Source: CANHEE01 sp043777755
GTDB taxonomy: Bacteria; Bacteroidota; Bacteroidia; Chitinophagales; Saprospiraceae
Length of the DNA: 36,357 bases
Assembly (NCBI GenBank): GCA_043777755.1
Contig: JAYWHK010000015.1
Location: 1 to 36,357, forward strand
Direction: 5' to 3'
Of this stretch, positions 15,007-24,662 are shown in pieces (the stretch's first letter is position 1; each line of letters opens with the position of its first letter). A model generated the notes under the pieces. That model did not search any database. It saw nothing but the letters and a program-made list of their open reading frames with translations, and was not told the DNA's origin. The position numbers and the translations under genes are program-made.

Positions 15007-18000
15007 CTACCCTACCGCACTCACATAGCCTCTCTTATCATCTAAACTCCGAAAATCAACAGGCGTTACGGCACTCACGCCTTGTTCGGGCATATAAACA
15101 CCATAAATAACATCGACGGCAGCCATTGTCGCCTTGTTATGGGTCACGATAATGAACTGCGAATCATTCGAGAACTTCTTAATAATTCTATTAAATTTCT
15201 CAATATTGGCATCGTCCAAAGGCGCATCTACTTCGTCAAAAATACAAAAAGGTGCTGGTTTTAGCAAGTAAAGCGCAAATAACAATGCTGTTGCAGTCAA
15301 GGTTTTTTCTCCACCAGAAAGTTGAGCAATGCTTTGCGGACGTTTTCCTTTCGGTTGCGCCGTAATATTAATCATGCTTTCCAAAGGATTCGCTGGATTT
15401 TCTAATACCAAATCAGCTTTGTCATCATCGGTGAAAAGGGTACGGAAAATCTCTATGAAATTGGTACGAATCTGCGCAAATGCTTCCAAAAATTGCTTGG
15501 TTGCCGTCTCTTCAATCTCTCTGATGGTTTCCAAAAGGCTTTCTTTTGCTGCCAAAATATCGTCCCGTTGTGCAGCGATGGTTTCGTGGCGTTCCTTGAT
15601 TTCGTTGTAGGCTTCTACCGCCATCGGATTGATTTCTCCAAAATTATCCAAACGGTTTTTCAACTTTGGCACTTCGTCTTCCAACTCCGACCTAACATAT
15701 TGATTGTCAGGGTCTTGATTGATAATATCATTAATGCCGACATTAAATTCTACTTGCAAACGCTCGCCAATCGAGGTCAATTGCAACTTAATATCGTTGA
15801 ATTTATCTTTCAAACGGTTCACCAACGATTGCACTTCTGATTGCTGACGACCTAACTTTCGCACCTTATCTTCCATTTCGTTGATTTTGGTGCGGGCTTG
15901 ATAATAGCCAGCTTCGGCTTCATTCAAAGTCTTTTCAAAATCCTTTCTTTGTCGGTATGCGTCTTGCAACTGCTTGGTCAAATCATCTATAAAATTCTGA
16001 TTTTCAAGCAATTCTGCATCGCTATTTTTCAACTGTGTTTCGTTGCGTTGTAAGTTGGTGCGGCTTTCCGAAATTGCATTTTCTCTAAAACTCAACTCCC
16101 GCTGAAATGAACTGACTTTGTTTTGCTGACGGATAAAATTAACGTTTGCTTCGTTGTATTCCTGCGATGCTGTACTCAACGCATCAGCCATTAAGCGATA
16201 CGAATCGCCACTTTGCGAAACGTCTTGTTTCAAAAAATCCAACTCATTTCGTTTCACAAGTAATTGATTGCCAAGTTCTTGATTTTCATTTTTAAAATTG
16301 TCAATCAACGTTTGATTGCTCTTATTGCGTTCTTCGTTTTCTCTGGCGTAATTTTCTACGCCTTCGATTTTTAATTTTATGCTCAGTTTTATTTGAGCAT
16401 TTTTATTCAAATCATTGTAAAGTACTTGAATTTTTTGAGAAAAATTTGTAGCTTTTAACTCATTCAAAAGCGCACGAGCTGATACCAATTCTTCATTGAT
16501 TTTTTTAGAATCCGTTTCGGCAGTTTTGATTTCCGTTTCTAAGATTTCGAGGTTCTTTTTACGACCAATTTTTTTACCTTCAAAAAGCCCAACCGAACCA
16601 CCTGCAATGCTAAAACGACGTTTGACATAAGCACCACTTTTTGACAACAAAATAGCCGATGAATCATCAGTCACTTCGTTCAAATTAATGTTTTCTTGTT
16701 CTGTAATAAAAACATTGTCAAGTAAATACGCTGTTAAATTCTTGAATTTGTCATCAACTTCCACAAATTTTGTGGCAACTTCGGCATCTGCAATTTTTTC
16801 CTTTTTTTCTTTAAAATCAGCGATAGCTTCCAAAATAAAAAAATTCGCTTTGCCTTTTTGATTGTTGGAAAGCAAGCGAATTGCCTTCACTGCATCGTCA
16901 TAAGTATCTGTAACATAGTAGTTTAGGTAAGGTTCGAGAAAATTTTCGATGGCTGTTCGATAATCTTCTTTTACATAAATCAAATCCGACAACAGTGGCG
17001 ATTTCCACTCCTTATTGCTCTGCAAATACTTGATACTTTCTGGAAAACCTTCCATACTTTCGACCATACTTTTGGTCAATTTGTACTCGTTTTTCTTCGC
17101 ATCAAGGCGGCGGTTAATGTCTGTTGCTTTTTTGTTTAGCTCGTCAATTTTTTGGTCAGTTTGTTCTTGATTGCTCTTTCTGTCAGCTTCTTTTTGTTCT
17201 AAATCGCTGATTTCCAATGCAATTAATTTTTCTTTTTCTTCTACTTCTAATAAATTTCCTGCCGTAAAATCCATTTCTTGCACACGAGCCGCAACATCTT
17301 GTTTGCGACGGGCAATGTCGCTTTGCAAATTCTCAATTTGATTGATATTAATGGCTTTTTTCTTGTCAAAATCATTAATTTCTCGCTCAATTCCTTGTTG
17401 TTTTTGCAATTTCAAATCCATGTCAGACTTCATCGAACCATGATTGTCACGCAAACCTTTTAGTTTATCGTTTGTAGATTCAAGAGCTTCTTCGAGTTTG
17501 TTCTCTTTGCGTTTTTCGGCGTTCAGTTCCGTTCTGTAATACTCAATATCTTCATCTAATTGGTGGATTTTTCCTTTCAGAGTATTAATATCATTGCTCA
17601 AAGTCGTTTTATTTTGCGTAATAAACTGCGTTTTTTGTTCTGCCATACGTTTGTCATTTTCACGACCACGAATATTGCCAACCAAACTACTCAGCTCTCG
17701 CTGACGCTCGCTCATATTTTTTTCTTTGTCAATGTGTGCTGCTTTTTCCTTCTCCAAAGCCGCTTCCAAAGTACGCACTTCCGCATCTATGCCTCTAAAA
17801 CTATCTTCTTCCCTTGTAATTTGTGCTTCTACTTCTTTGTAACTTGACTTGAACGCATTTACTTTTATCACCGCCAAAGCGATGCTCAATTCCTTGTATT
17901 TGGTACGCATATCGAAATATTTTTGCGTACGTTTGGCTTGTTTTTCCAAACTTTCAAGGTTTTTTTCTATCTCAAAAAGCAAATCTTGCACACGCTCCAA

Positions 18001-18561
18001 ATCGGCAGTTGTCGAATCCAACTTCTGCATCGTTTCATGCTTTCTCGCCTTATATTTCGATACGCCGGCCGCTTGCTCAAACATTCGACGACGAGCGTTT
18101 TCTTTATTTTCCAAAATATCGTCCACCATTCCGAGCGCAATAATCGCATAAGAATTTGAACCAATACCCGTATCCATGAGTAAAGTCGTAATGTCTTTCA
18201 AACGGCACGTAACGCCATTCAAACGATACTCGCTTTCGCCACTTCGATACAAGATACGAGCAATGCTAACTGTATGATATTCAGTTGGTAATATATTTTT
18301 AGTATTCTCAAAGGTGAGTGTAACCTGGGCAGTATTGCCTTCTTTACGCTTTTTTGTACCGTTAAAAATAACGCTTGACATCTTGTCTAAACGCAATTCT
18401 TTACTCTTTTGCTCCCCTAAAACCCATCGAATTGCATCAACGACATTGCTCTTTCCCGAACCGTTAGGTCCGACAATTCCGATGACATCTTCGTTAAAAT
18501 TGATGATGGTTTCTTCCGCAAAAGACTTGAATCCCTTAATTTCTAAACTTCTTAATCTCAT
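15007..18561 (-). CDS. smc: Chromosome segregation protein SMC
   Basis: SMC is the core of the bacterial condensin that compacts and segregates the chromosome with ScpA and ScpB. At 1,184 residues it is full length. Walker A is GPNGSGKSN at 31-39 within IVGPNGSGKSNVVDAIRW. A long first coiled coil runs to about 500. A hinge of roughly 500-680 contains LSDLIYVKEDYRTAIENFL and later SIAGGSVGLFEGKKIGRK. After the second coiled coil, the signature LSGGEKTLTATALLFALY starts at 1081 and Walker B CIFDEVDAPLDDAN is near 1106. The N-terminus MRLRSLEIKGFKSFA is typical, supporting the ATG at 18561. No scpA or scpB is present. It shares strand with sbcC but is separated by a gene-poor 594 bases. Confidence 0.97.
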   Translation of the reverse strand: MRLRSLEIKGFKSFAEETIINFNEDVIGIVGPNGSGKSNVVDAIRWVLGEQKSKELRLDKMSSVIFNGTKKRKEGNTAQVTLTFENTKNILPTEYHTVSIARILYRSGESEYRLNGVTCRLKDITTLLMDTGIGSNSYAIIALGMVDDILENKENARRRMFEQAAGVSKYKARKHETMQKLDSTTADLERVQDLLFEIEKNLESLEKQAKRTQKYFDMRTKYKELSIALAVIKVNAFKSSYKEVEAQITREEDSFRGIDAEVRTLEAALEKEKAAHIDKEKNMSERQRELSSLVGNIRGRENDKRMAEQKTQFITQNKTTLSNDINTLKGKIHQLDEDIEYYRTELNAEKRKENKLEEALESTNDKLKGLRDNHGSMKSDMDLKLQKQQGIEREINDFDKKKAININQIENLQSDIARRKQDVAARVQEMDFTAGNLLEVEEKEKLIALEISDLEQKEADRKSNQEQTDQKIDELNKKATDINRRLDAKKNEYKLTKSMVESMEGFPESIKYLQSNKEWKSPLLSDLIYVKEDYRTAIENFLEPYLNYYVTDTYDDAVKAIRLLSNNQKGKANFFILEAIADFKEKKEKIADAEVATKFVEVDDKFKNLTAYLLDNVFITEQENINLNEVTDDSSAILLSKSGAYVKRRFSIAGGSVGLFEGKKIGRKKNLEILETEIKTAETDSKKINEELVSARALLNELKATNFSQKIQVLYNDLNKNAQIKLSIKLKIEGVENYARENEERNKSNQTLIDNFKNENQELGNQLLVKRNELDFLKQDVSQSGDSYRLMADALSTASQEYNEANVNFIRQQNKVSSFQRELSFRENAISESRTNLQRNETQLKNSDAELLENQNFIDDLTKQLQDAYRQRKDFEKTLNEAEAGYYQARTKINEMEDKVRKLGRQQSEVQSLVNRLKDKFNDIKLQLTSIGERLQVEFNVGINDIINQDPDNQYVRSELEDEVPKLKNRLDNFGEINPMAVEAYNEIKERHETIAAQRDDILAAKESLLETIREIEETATKQFLEAFAQIRTNFIEIFRTLFTDDDKADLVLENPANPLESMINITAQPKGKRPQSIAQLSGGEKTLTATALLFALYLLKPAPFCIFDEVDAPLDDANIEKFNRIIKKFSNDSQFIIVTHNKATMAAVDVIYGVYMPEQGVSAVTPVDFRSLDDKRGYVSAVG

Positions 18562-18754
18562 ACATTTAACATTGTTAAAATGTTATGTTGTTAAAATTTT
18601 CATTTGCAGTAACCTACAGTAGAACATTTCAACCTTGCAACTTTTAACTTAAATTTTTCCTGATGTTTCTAAAATATGTGCAAAGATAAGGGATTTTTGG
18701 ATTAAAAAGAAGAGCAAGTGGCATAAAATTCTTCTGTTGTCAGGGTATAAAATA

Positions 18755-18833
18755 CACGTAGAGAAAAGGCACACCTTTTCTCGTGTTTTGTAGGTTTCGT
18801 AGTGCGAGAAAAGGCGTGCCTTTTCTCTACGTG
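18755..18833. repeat. Head-to-head pair of palindromes (GAGAAAAGG...CCTTTTCTC)
   Basis: Two palindromic units face each other. The left one (18755-18783) is CACGTAGAGAAAAGGC then ACACCTTTTCTCG, the right one (18805-18833) is CGAGAAAAGGCGTGCC then TTTTCTCTACGTG. Each can fold alone and the two can pair end to end. GTAG/CTAC sits at the outer foot. A single copy of the same unit occurs at 30305-30332. The rest of the 464-base gap between smc and glpK (18562-19025) holds the glpK promoter motif and otherwise nothing I can support. Confidence 0.88.
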
Positions 18834-18982
18834 CTGCAATTTTACGTTTTTTGGAAAGATCAAATTTTAGATTTTCTAAAAAAAGACTGTCTTTGTTGAG
18901 ATTAGACATTTGATTTTTTATCCTAAAAATACAAAAGCAATAATTATTTCCCTCCATATTTTTTTTTCAAACTTATATTTTC

Positions 18983-18990
18983 TACATTTG
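18983..18990 (+). promoter_or_regulatory. -7 promoter motif for glpK
   Basis: TACATTTG fits TAnnTTTG and stands 35 bases before the glpK ATG. The -33 position reads TTTT. I see no operator-like repeat beside it. Confidence 0.55.
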
Positions 18991-19025
18991 TAAAATTTTT
19001 TGAAATAAAAATAAATCAAAATAAA

Positions 19026-20501
19026 ATGAAATATATTCTTGCATTAGACCAAGGCACGACCAGTTCTCGTGCCATTCTATTTGACCAACACACCAATATC
19101 GTTGCGGTAGAACAAGAGGAGTTCACGCAGATTTTTCCTCAACCAAGCTGGGTAGAACACAACGCCAATGAAATTTGGGTAACACAACTCCGTGTCGCTC
19201 AGAATGTTATGAAAAAAAATGGTGTAAAACCTGAGCAAATCGAATCCATCGGAATTACCAATCAACGTGAAACAACCGTTGTTTGGGATAGAAAAACAGG
19301 CGAACCAATCCACAACGCTATTGTTTGGCAAGACCGCCGTACCGCTGGTATTTGCGACGAACTAAAAGCACTAAAAATGGAAAAATATGTTCGCCAAAAT
19401 ACAGGTTTGGTGATTGATGCTTATTTTTCTGGTACAAAAATAAAGTGGATGTTGGACAATGTCGCTGGCGCAAGGGAAAGAGCCGAGCGTGGCGAATTGG
19501 CTTTTGGAACGATTGACACTTGGTTGATTTACAAATTGACGGGTGGTAAAGTTCATGCCACAGATTACTCAAATGCTTCACGCACAATGATTTATAACAT
19601 AAAAAAATTGTGCTGGGACAAAAAAATGCTGGCAACTTTAAATATTCCAGCGTCGATGCTGCCCGAAGTAAAACCTTCAAGTGGATTTTTTGGTGAAGCA
19701 TTAAGCGACTTTTTTGGTGGCAAAATTTCTATCAATGGCGTAGCTGGCGACCAACAAGCAGCACTTTTTGGTCAGGCTTGTTTGGGCGAAGGCATGGCAA
19801 AAAACACCTACGGAACAGGTTGTTTCATGTTGATGAATACTGGCGAGCGTATGGTTTATTCCAAAAATGGTTTGCTAACGACCATCGCTTGGGGCTTGAA
19901 TGGGAAGGTAGAATACGCCCTTGAAGGCTCAGTTTTCATTGCTGGTGCAGCTGTTCAATGGTTGCGTGATGGCTTAAAAATGATAAAAAATGCACCAGAA
20001 TCAGAGGAATTTGCTAAAAAAGTAGAAGATACTGGCGGTGTTTATGTTGTACCAGCTTTTGCAGGTTTGGGCGCACCTTATTGGGATATGTACGCTCGAG
20101 GTGCTGTTTTTGGACTGACTCGTGGCACAACCAACGAACACCTGATTCGTGCTACTCTGGAGTCTTTGGCATACCAAACGAAAGATGTTTTGACTGCAAT
20201 GGAACAAGATTCTGGCATTAGCCTTAGTGCGCTTCGTGTGGACGGTGGTGCTTGTGCCAATAATTTTTTGATGCAATTTCAGTCAGATATTTTAGGTGTG
20301 CCTGTGGATCGTCCAAAAATTATTGAAACGACTGCCCTTGGCGCAGCTTATTTGGCAGGACTTTCTGTTGGCTTTTATAAAATGACCGACATGAAAGACA
20401 ATTGGCAAATTGACAATAAATTTCAACCAGAAATGGCTGATAACCAACGTATTGAATTGTACGACGGCTGGAAAAAAGCAGTTAAAAAAACAATGAGTTA
20501 G
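19026..20501 (+). CDS. glpK: Glycerol kinase
   Basis: GlpK phosphorylates glycerol to sn-glycerol 3-phosphate with ATP in the cytoplasm. The 491 residues are close to the usual length of about 500. The FGGY fold begins with the phosphate-binding LALDQGTTSSRAI. Then come GITNQRETTVVWDRKTGEPI with the substrate-contacting arginine and glutamate, IVWQDRRT, and the FGGY-type YFSGTKIKWMLDN. GVAGDQQAALFGQAC follows, and near the C-terminus LRVDGGACANNFLMQFQSD. All catalytic motifs appear intact. No glpF, glpD or glpR gene is adjacent, so it appears to be a single-gene unit with its own promoter. Some FGGY kinases use other sugars, but the motifs here are those of glycerol kinase. Confidence 0.97.
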   Translation: MKYILALDQGTTSSRAILFDQHTNIVAVEQEEFTQIFPQPSWVEHNANEIWVTQLRVAQNVMKKNGVKPEQIESIGITNQRETTVVWDRKTGEPIHNAIVWQDRRTAGICDELKALKMEKYVRQNTGLVIDAYFSGTKIKWMLDNVAGARERAERGELAFGTIDTWLIYKLTGGKVHATDYSNASRTMIYNIKKLCWDKKMLATLNIPASMLPEVKPSSGFFGEALSDFFGGKISINGVAGDQQAALFGQACLGEGMAKNTYGTGCFMLMNTGERMVYSKNGLLTTIAWGLNGKVEYALEGSVFIAGAAVQWLRDGLKMIKNAPESEEFAKKVEDTGGVYVVPAFAGLGAPYWDMYARGAVFGLTRGTTNEHLIRATLESLAYQTKDVLTAMEQDSGISLSALRVDGGACANNFLMQFQSDILGVPVDRPKIIETTALGAAYLAGLSVGFYKMTDMKDNWQIDNKFQPEMADNQRIELYDGWKKAVKKTMS

Positions 20502-20540
20502 TAATAAAATAACGTAAAAACTTAGCCTATTTATTTTTAA

Positions 20541-20614
20541 CACGAATCTACACTAATTTTACTAATTTACACCAATCGTGATATTAAAAATTAAATCTAA
20601 TTTCACTAATTTAA
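20541..20614. repeat. Imperfect CACGA/TCGTG inverted repeat with ACTAATTT direct repeats
   Basis: CACGA (20541-20545) and TCGTG (20576-20580) bracket two ACTAATTT copies, and a third ACTAATTT follows near 20605. The stretch separates glpK from prmA. It is AT-rich and may be only a degenerate intergenic repeat. Confidence 0.35.
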
Positions 20615-20628
20615 TTAAAACTTCGTTT

Positions 20629-20636
20629 TAATTTTG
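20629..20636 (+). promoter_or_regulatory. -7 promoter motif for prmA
   Basis: TAATTTTG matches TAnnTTTG and lies 35 bases before the prmA ATG at 20672. There is no TTTG at the -33 distance. Confidence 0.5.
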
Positions 20637-20671
20637 TAGATGTCTAAGTTTTTACAAAACAATAAAAATTT

Positions 20672-21499
20672 ATGAGCAACGATTATATAGAAATTGACAT
20701 TAAAACGAGTGCAGAAACAGCTGAGATTTTAATGGCACTATTAAGCGATTTGCCTTTTGAGATGTTTGAAGAAAACCCAGAAGGTGTAAAGGCTTATGTC
20801 AAAAAAAGAGATTACTCAGAAGATATTGACAATTATTTGGCGGAATTGCAAGACAGTATTGAATTTTCTTTTGAAAAAAATCAAATTGAAAGCCAAAATT
20901 GGAATGAGGTTTGGGAAAGCAATTTTCACCCCTTACGGATTGGTGATTTTTGTGGCATTCGTGCAACTTTCCACGATTCTTTACAGCCAATAGAACATGA
21001 ACTCATCATCAATCCGAAAATGGCTTTTGGTACAGGACACCACGAAACCACTCATTTGGTGATTGAAGCAATGCAGTATTTGGATCTCAAAGGAAAAACC
21101 GTTTTGGATTATGGTTGTGGTACTGGAATTTTATCTTTTTTGGCTAAAAAATTAGGTACTGGCGCACTCGAAGCCATTGACAATGACTATCCAGCTTACG
21201 AAAGCACCGTAGAAAATTCCGAAATCAACAATACACCTTTGGAAAAAATAAAATTAGGAACGCTTGATGATGTCGAAGGCACTGATTTTGAAATTATTTT
21301 AGCCAATATCAATCGCAACGTGATAATAGCTTCTTTGTCAGGTCTTTATGAAAAATTAAAGAAAGGTGGAACGCTCATTACTACAGGTTTTTTAGATACT
21401 GACGAAACGGTCATGTTGGAAGAATTTGCTAAAAATAACTTTACTATTTTAGAAAAAACGACGAGAGGCTATTGGATTTGTTTTAAATTGACAAAATAA
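20672..21499 (+). CDS. prmA: Ribosomal protein L11 methyltransferase
   Basis: PrmA uses S-adenosylmethionine to trimethylate amino groups of ribosomal protein L11. The 275-residue length is normal. Residues of about 1-95 form the L11-recognition domain, beginning YIEIDIKTSAETAEILMALL, with the conserved WNEVWESNFHPL. The methyltransferase domain has NPKMAFGTGHHETTHL, then the SAM-binding motif VLDYGCGTGILSFLAKK, an acidic motif II residue in AIDNDYPAY, and the NPPY-equivalent ANINRNVI. The frame is intact and has its own promoter motif. The following gene is convergent, and the terminator between them favours the opposite strand. Confidence 0.95.
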   Translation: MSNDYIEIDIKTSAETAEILMALLSDLPFEMFEENPEGVKAYVKKRDYSEDIDNYLAELQDSIEFSFEKNQIESQNWNEVWESNFHPLRIGDFCGIRATFHDSLQPIEHELIINPKMAFGTGHHETTHLVIEAMQYLDLKGKTVLDYGCGTGILSFLAKKLGTGALEAIDNDYPAYESTVENSEINNTPLEKIKLGTLDDVEGTDFEIILANINRNVIIASLSGLYEKLKKGGTLITTGFLDTDETVMLEEFAKNNFTILEKTTRGYWICFKLTK

Positions 21500-21590
21500 A
21501 ACGGGCTTCAACCATATAGAAAATTATCTAAGTAGTTGGGCTAAAATAAACGTGGTTATTTCTATACGCCTGCTTATATTGGGTACACTA

Positions 21591-21618
21591 AAAAACGCAC
21601 GCTTTTTACAGCGTGCGT
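21591..21618 (-). terminator. Terminator for the choice-of-anchor L gene
   Basis: ACGCACGC (21595-21602) pairs with GCGTGCGT (21611-21618) around an 8-base loop. On the minus strand the stem is followed by TTTTT, about 70 bases after the stop of the 21687-24662 gene. On the plus strand no T tract follows, so it is a poor terminator for prmA. Confidence 0.8.
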
Positions 21619-21686
21619 TCTAATTGGTGTAGTTTTCTTCACTCTACGTTTGCAGACTTTTTACAAACATTTTTACCAAAGACTAC

Positions 21687-24662
21687 CTACTTTAGTAAAA
21701 CCACATCTCCCGATAGTTTAATCGTTTCGCCGTTTTGAAGTAAGACTTCGGTGTAATAGACATAAGTCTGTGATGTCATCATTTCACCGCCGTTGTTATT
21801 GTAAGTACCGTCCCAGCCACCTCTTTCATCGTTGAGCGTTATTTCTTGATTTTCAAATATTTTATCGCCCCATCTGTCAAAAACACGAAGGACACTGACT
21901 TTTTTGATTTGTTTTGGATTGCCAAAAACAGTCAATCGCTTATTGCCGTCAAAACCATCTGGTCGAAACGCATTTGGAATATAGACTTTTACATTTTTGT
22001 TGATGCGAACTTTTGCTTCCGCTTTTGCGTAACAATCAAATTTGTCTTTTACTGTAATGATGTAAGTTGTTCCTATCAATGGTTTTGCAAGAGGGTCAAG
22101 GCAATCAGTACAATCCAAACCAATCGGTGGTGTCCAAGTAATAGACTTTAAATTGGCATCAGAAAGATTGTGAAATGCTTCCAATTGAATCGAGTCGCCA
22201 GGAAAAATAATCGTATCTTTCGGATTCAAAATCACTTCTGGCAGACGGTATTCTGGAATTTTTACTGCCGTTTTGAAAACACAACCATTTAAGCCTTTCA
22301 CACTTACAAAATACTGATTTGGCGATAATTTATCATATATTTTATCGTTGCTAAAGTTCGGATTTGTATCAAAAGCGTACGTATAAGGCGGTACGCCGCC
22401 CGTTGCTCCTTTGATGAAAAGCGAACCCAGCGGATTGCGACAACTTGGCGAAATAGCTTCGTAATCCAGACTTTTTGCAGCAATTGTATCTGCTTTTACA
22501 TTGGCAGTCAAAGTAGTTTCACAACCATTTCCATCTTTCACAAGGGCTTGATAATCACCAGCTTTTAAGCTGTCCTTTTTGAAATTTCCCGACTGATTTT
22601 TCCAAGTAAAAGAGTATGGTGGCGTACCTCCGAAACCTTCGGCATCAATGTAACCACCATACGGATTAGCGCAAGTTGCAGGTTTGGTTTTAATAACTTT
22701 TGCCGTAAGAACTTGTGGTTCAGACAGTTCTATATCTAACTTTGCTTCGCAATCATTCACATCTTTTACTTTTACAGTATATTTTCCTTTTCCAACGTTT
22801 TTGAGGTCTTTATTTTTGTTACCGTTTGACCAATCGTAAGCAAAAGGTGCTGTTCCGCCGCCACCTACCGTAAGGTTCACAGCACCTGTTTTTTCGCCTG
22901 CACACTTCACTTGCAAAGGCAATACGCTTAATTCTATTGGTTTTAAGGAGATTTTTGCTGCACCACTAACTGTGCCGTCGCAGCCTAAGCCTTTGACGGC
23001 AATCAGCTGTAGTGTACCTATTGTATCTGCCTTTAACTGAATAGAATCTACTAAAATGTTCTGTTGTGTTTTTGTTTTCCCATTGATTTTGTACGTCAAT
23101 TGATAAGGCGAAAGCCCTGTCAATGTCACGGGTAACGTTATTGGCTGACCGATGCGGCAAACGCTGACTTCAGTATTTTGAAGTTTGGCAGTTGGATTTG
23201 GCGCAAGAATCACTTTTGCGTCGTCTATTGCTTTTTTACTACAACCATCTGTTACCGTCAAGTTGTAAGTAATTGATGATGAAGTGTTTATCTTAATACT
23301 TGGCGACGTTTCCCCATTCGACCAAAGGTATTTTACTGTCCCGATATTCCCGCTGATTTTTGAATTTAATGTAAGACTTGCGTTACCACAAAACGCTGTA
23401 TCTTTTACTGTTACTAAAAATGGTGGTGCATCTTTTATTTTTATAGAAATAGTAGATTTTGAGCAAGAGCAAGATTTATCTACTGCAATCACGATTTTTT
23501 CGTCAGGTTCTGCAATCGCATCAGTCAAAATATTGATTGGAACACGAACTGTTTTTTGACCAATCGGAATCGTTACACTCAACGGAAATGCTTGATAATC
23601 AAGTCCTTCTATTGCCGTAGAGCTTGGGTCAAGTGTGTAGTTAATCACCAAAGGTTTGCTCAAATCATCGTTCAAACGGCTAAAAGTAAAAGCTGTACTG
23701 TCACAACCTTCATAGACAGTTTCTGTATCAATTGCCAATGTTTTTGGCGTAGAAGGTGCTACAATTGCGTTGTCACCATTGTTAAAACTATTGGCACGTA
23801 AAAACACCGCAGAGTCATAACCATGGTCTTTTATATCTGCAATTGCCAACTTGATATGGTATTTTTCGCAAGGAGTCACTGCTGTCGAAGCGGTCAAAAC
23901 CGTCGTAAAACCGTCGAATTGTGTTTCACTCAAATATTTGCCCAAACTCGATATTGACGAACACGAACCAGCTGAATTAAACAGCGTATTCACATTGTTA
24001 ATATAATAGTTGGAATAGTTAAGATTATTAACATTGTTGATAGAAACATTTTGGTTCGTATTTGGAATTAGCGCAATATTTTTACCATTTCCGCTGTAAG
24101 CACCAGAAATACCTGGTCCACTGATGAAAAATCCAAAAATGTCATTGTAGGCAGAATTAACATATTCGCAATACTCCTCTGATGCAAAAACAAAATCAAA
24201 CTTGATGCTGTTTGCTGTAGGCACAAAATCAAATTCAATAATACATTGATCATTAATGGTTTCATTGCTATTGAGCAGTTTTTTCAAGTCTTTGTCCTGC
24301 AAATTACTGTTGCTCGTGTAGCCAAAAGTAGCACTATTGTTAGGTCCTTCGACGCTTTGAGCGTTTCCAGTGGTCAAAACAATGCCATTTTCGATGCCGA
24401 TACCGTTTTTTCCTTCGCTAAACTTAGCAATTGAAACAGGGTCGCCTGTGTATTTGACATTACTGACATCGAAGCAATCTCCACCAATGAAGATTTTACG
24501 AATGAGCTCGTCGGCAGAAATTCCACCAACCGTTTTGATACCACTAACGCTTCTATCAGCACTAAAAGCGTCTAACTTGGTAATAGGTTGCGCTCGTTCT
24601 TGAGCGAAAATTGGGTTAAGGCATAGCAAAGCCAATGCCGTTGAAAGTGCAATGTACTTCAT
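21687..24662 (-). CDS. Choice-of-anchor L surface protein with SprB-like repeats and T9SS type B sorting domain
   Basis: This 991-residue protein is secreted by type IX secretion and probably displayed at the cell surface. A signal peptide covers residues 1-20 (KYIALSTALALLCLNPIFAQ). The choice-of-anchor L domain spans about 45-300, with GIENGIVLTTGNA, IEFDFVP and FDFVFASEEYCEYVNS. A Calx-beta-like stretch lies at about 305-410 (YEGCDSTAFTFSR...EPDEKIVIAV). Ig/PKD-like segments follow. Three SprB-type repeats lie at about 580-800, each with PPY or APF, a W or F aromatic, and G-Y-x-V-x-V-K-D. The last 100 residues are a gliding-motility-type (CHU_C, type B) sorting domain, with YIPNAFRPDG, VFDRWGDKIFEN, WDG and TYVYY. 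The gene stands alone with its own terminator. Its ligand is unknown. Confidence 0.9.
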   Translation of the reverse strand: MKYIALSTALALLCLNPIFAQERAQPITKLDAFSADRSVSGIKTVGGISADELIRKIFIGGDCFDVSNVKYTGDPVSIAKFSEGKNGIGIENGIVLTTGNAQSVEGPNNSATFGYTSNSNLQDKDLKKLLNSNETINDQCIIEFDFVPTANSIKFDFVFASEEYCEYVNSAYNDIFGFFISGPGISGAYSGNGKNIALIPNTNQNVSINNVNNLNYSNYYINNVNTLFNSAGSCSSISSLGKYLSETQFDGFTTVLTASTAVTPCEKYHIKLAIADIKDHGYDSAVFLRANSFNNGDNAIVAPSTPKTLAIDTETVYEGCDSTAFTFSRLNDDLSKPLVINYTLDPSSTAIEGLDYQAFPLSVTIPIGQKTVRVPINILTDAIAEPDEKIVIAVDKSCSCSKSTISIKIKDAPPFLVTVKDTAFCGNASLTLNSKISGNIGTVKYLWSNGETSPSIKINTSSSITYNLTVTDGCSKKAIDDAKVILAPNPTAKLQNTEVSVCRIGQPITLPVTLTGLSPYQLTYKINGKTKTQQNILVDSIQLKADTIGTLQLIAVKGLGCDGTVSGAAKISLKPIELSVLPLQVKCAGEKTGAVNLTVGGGGTAPFAYDWSNGNKNKDLKNVGKGKYTVKVKDVNDCEAKLDIELSEPQVLTAKVIKTKPATCANPYGGYIDAEGFGGTPPYSFTWKNQSGNFKKDSLKAGDYQALVKDGNGCETTLTANVKADTIAAKSLDYEAISPSCRNPLGSLFIKGATGGVPPYTYAFDTNPNFSNDKIYDKLSPNQYFVSVKGLNGCVFKTAVKIPEYRLPEVILNPKDTIIFPGDSIQLEAFHNLSDANLKSITWTPPIGLDCTDCLDPLAKPLIGTTYIITVKDKFDCYAKAEAKVRINKNVKVYIPNAFRPDGFDGNKRLTVFGNPKQIKKVSVLRVFDRWGDKIFENQEITLNDERGGWDGTYNNNGGEMMTSQTYVYYTEVLLQNGETIKLSGDVVLLK

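Noticed and set aside
18649..18957. 102-codon minus-strand ORF between smc and glpK
   Set aside because: About a quarter of it is the palindromic doublet at 18755-18833, there is no convincing promoter, and the composition is unlike neighbouring genes. An internal ATG at 18909 begins a plausible MSNLNKDSLFLENLKF stretch, but that too runs into the repeat.
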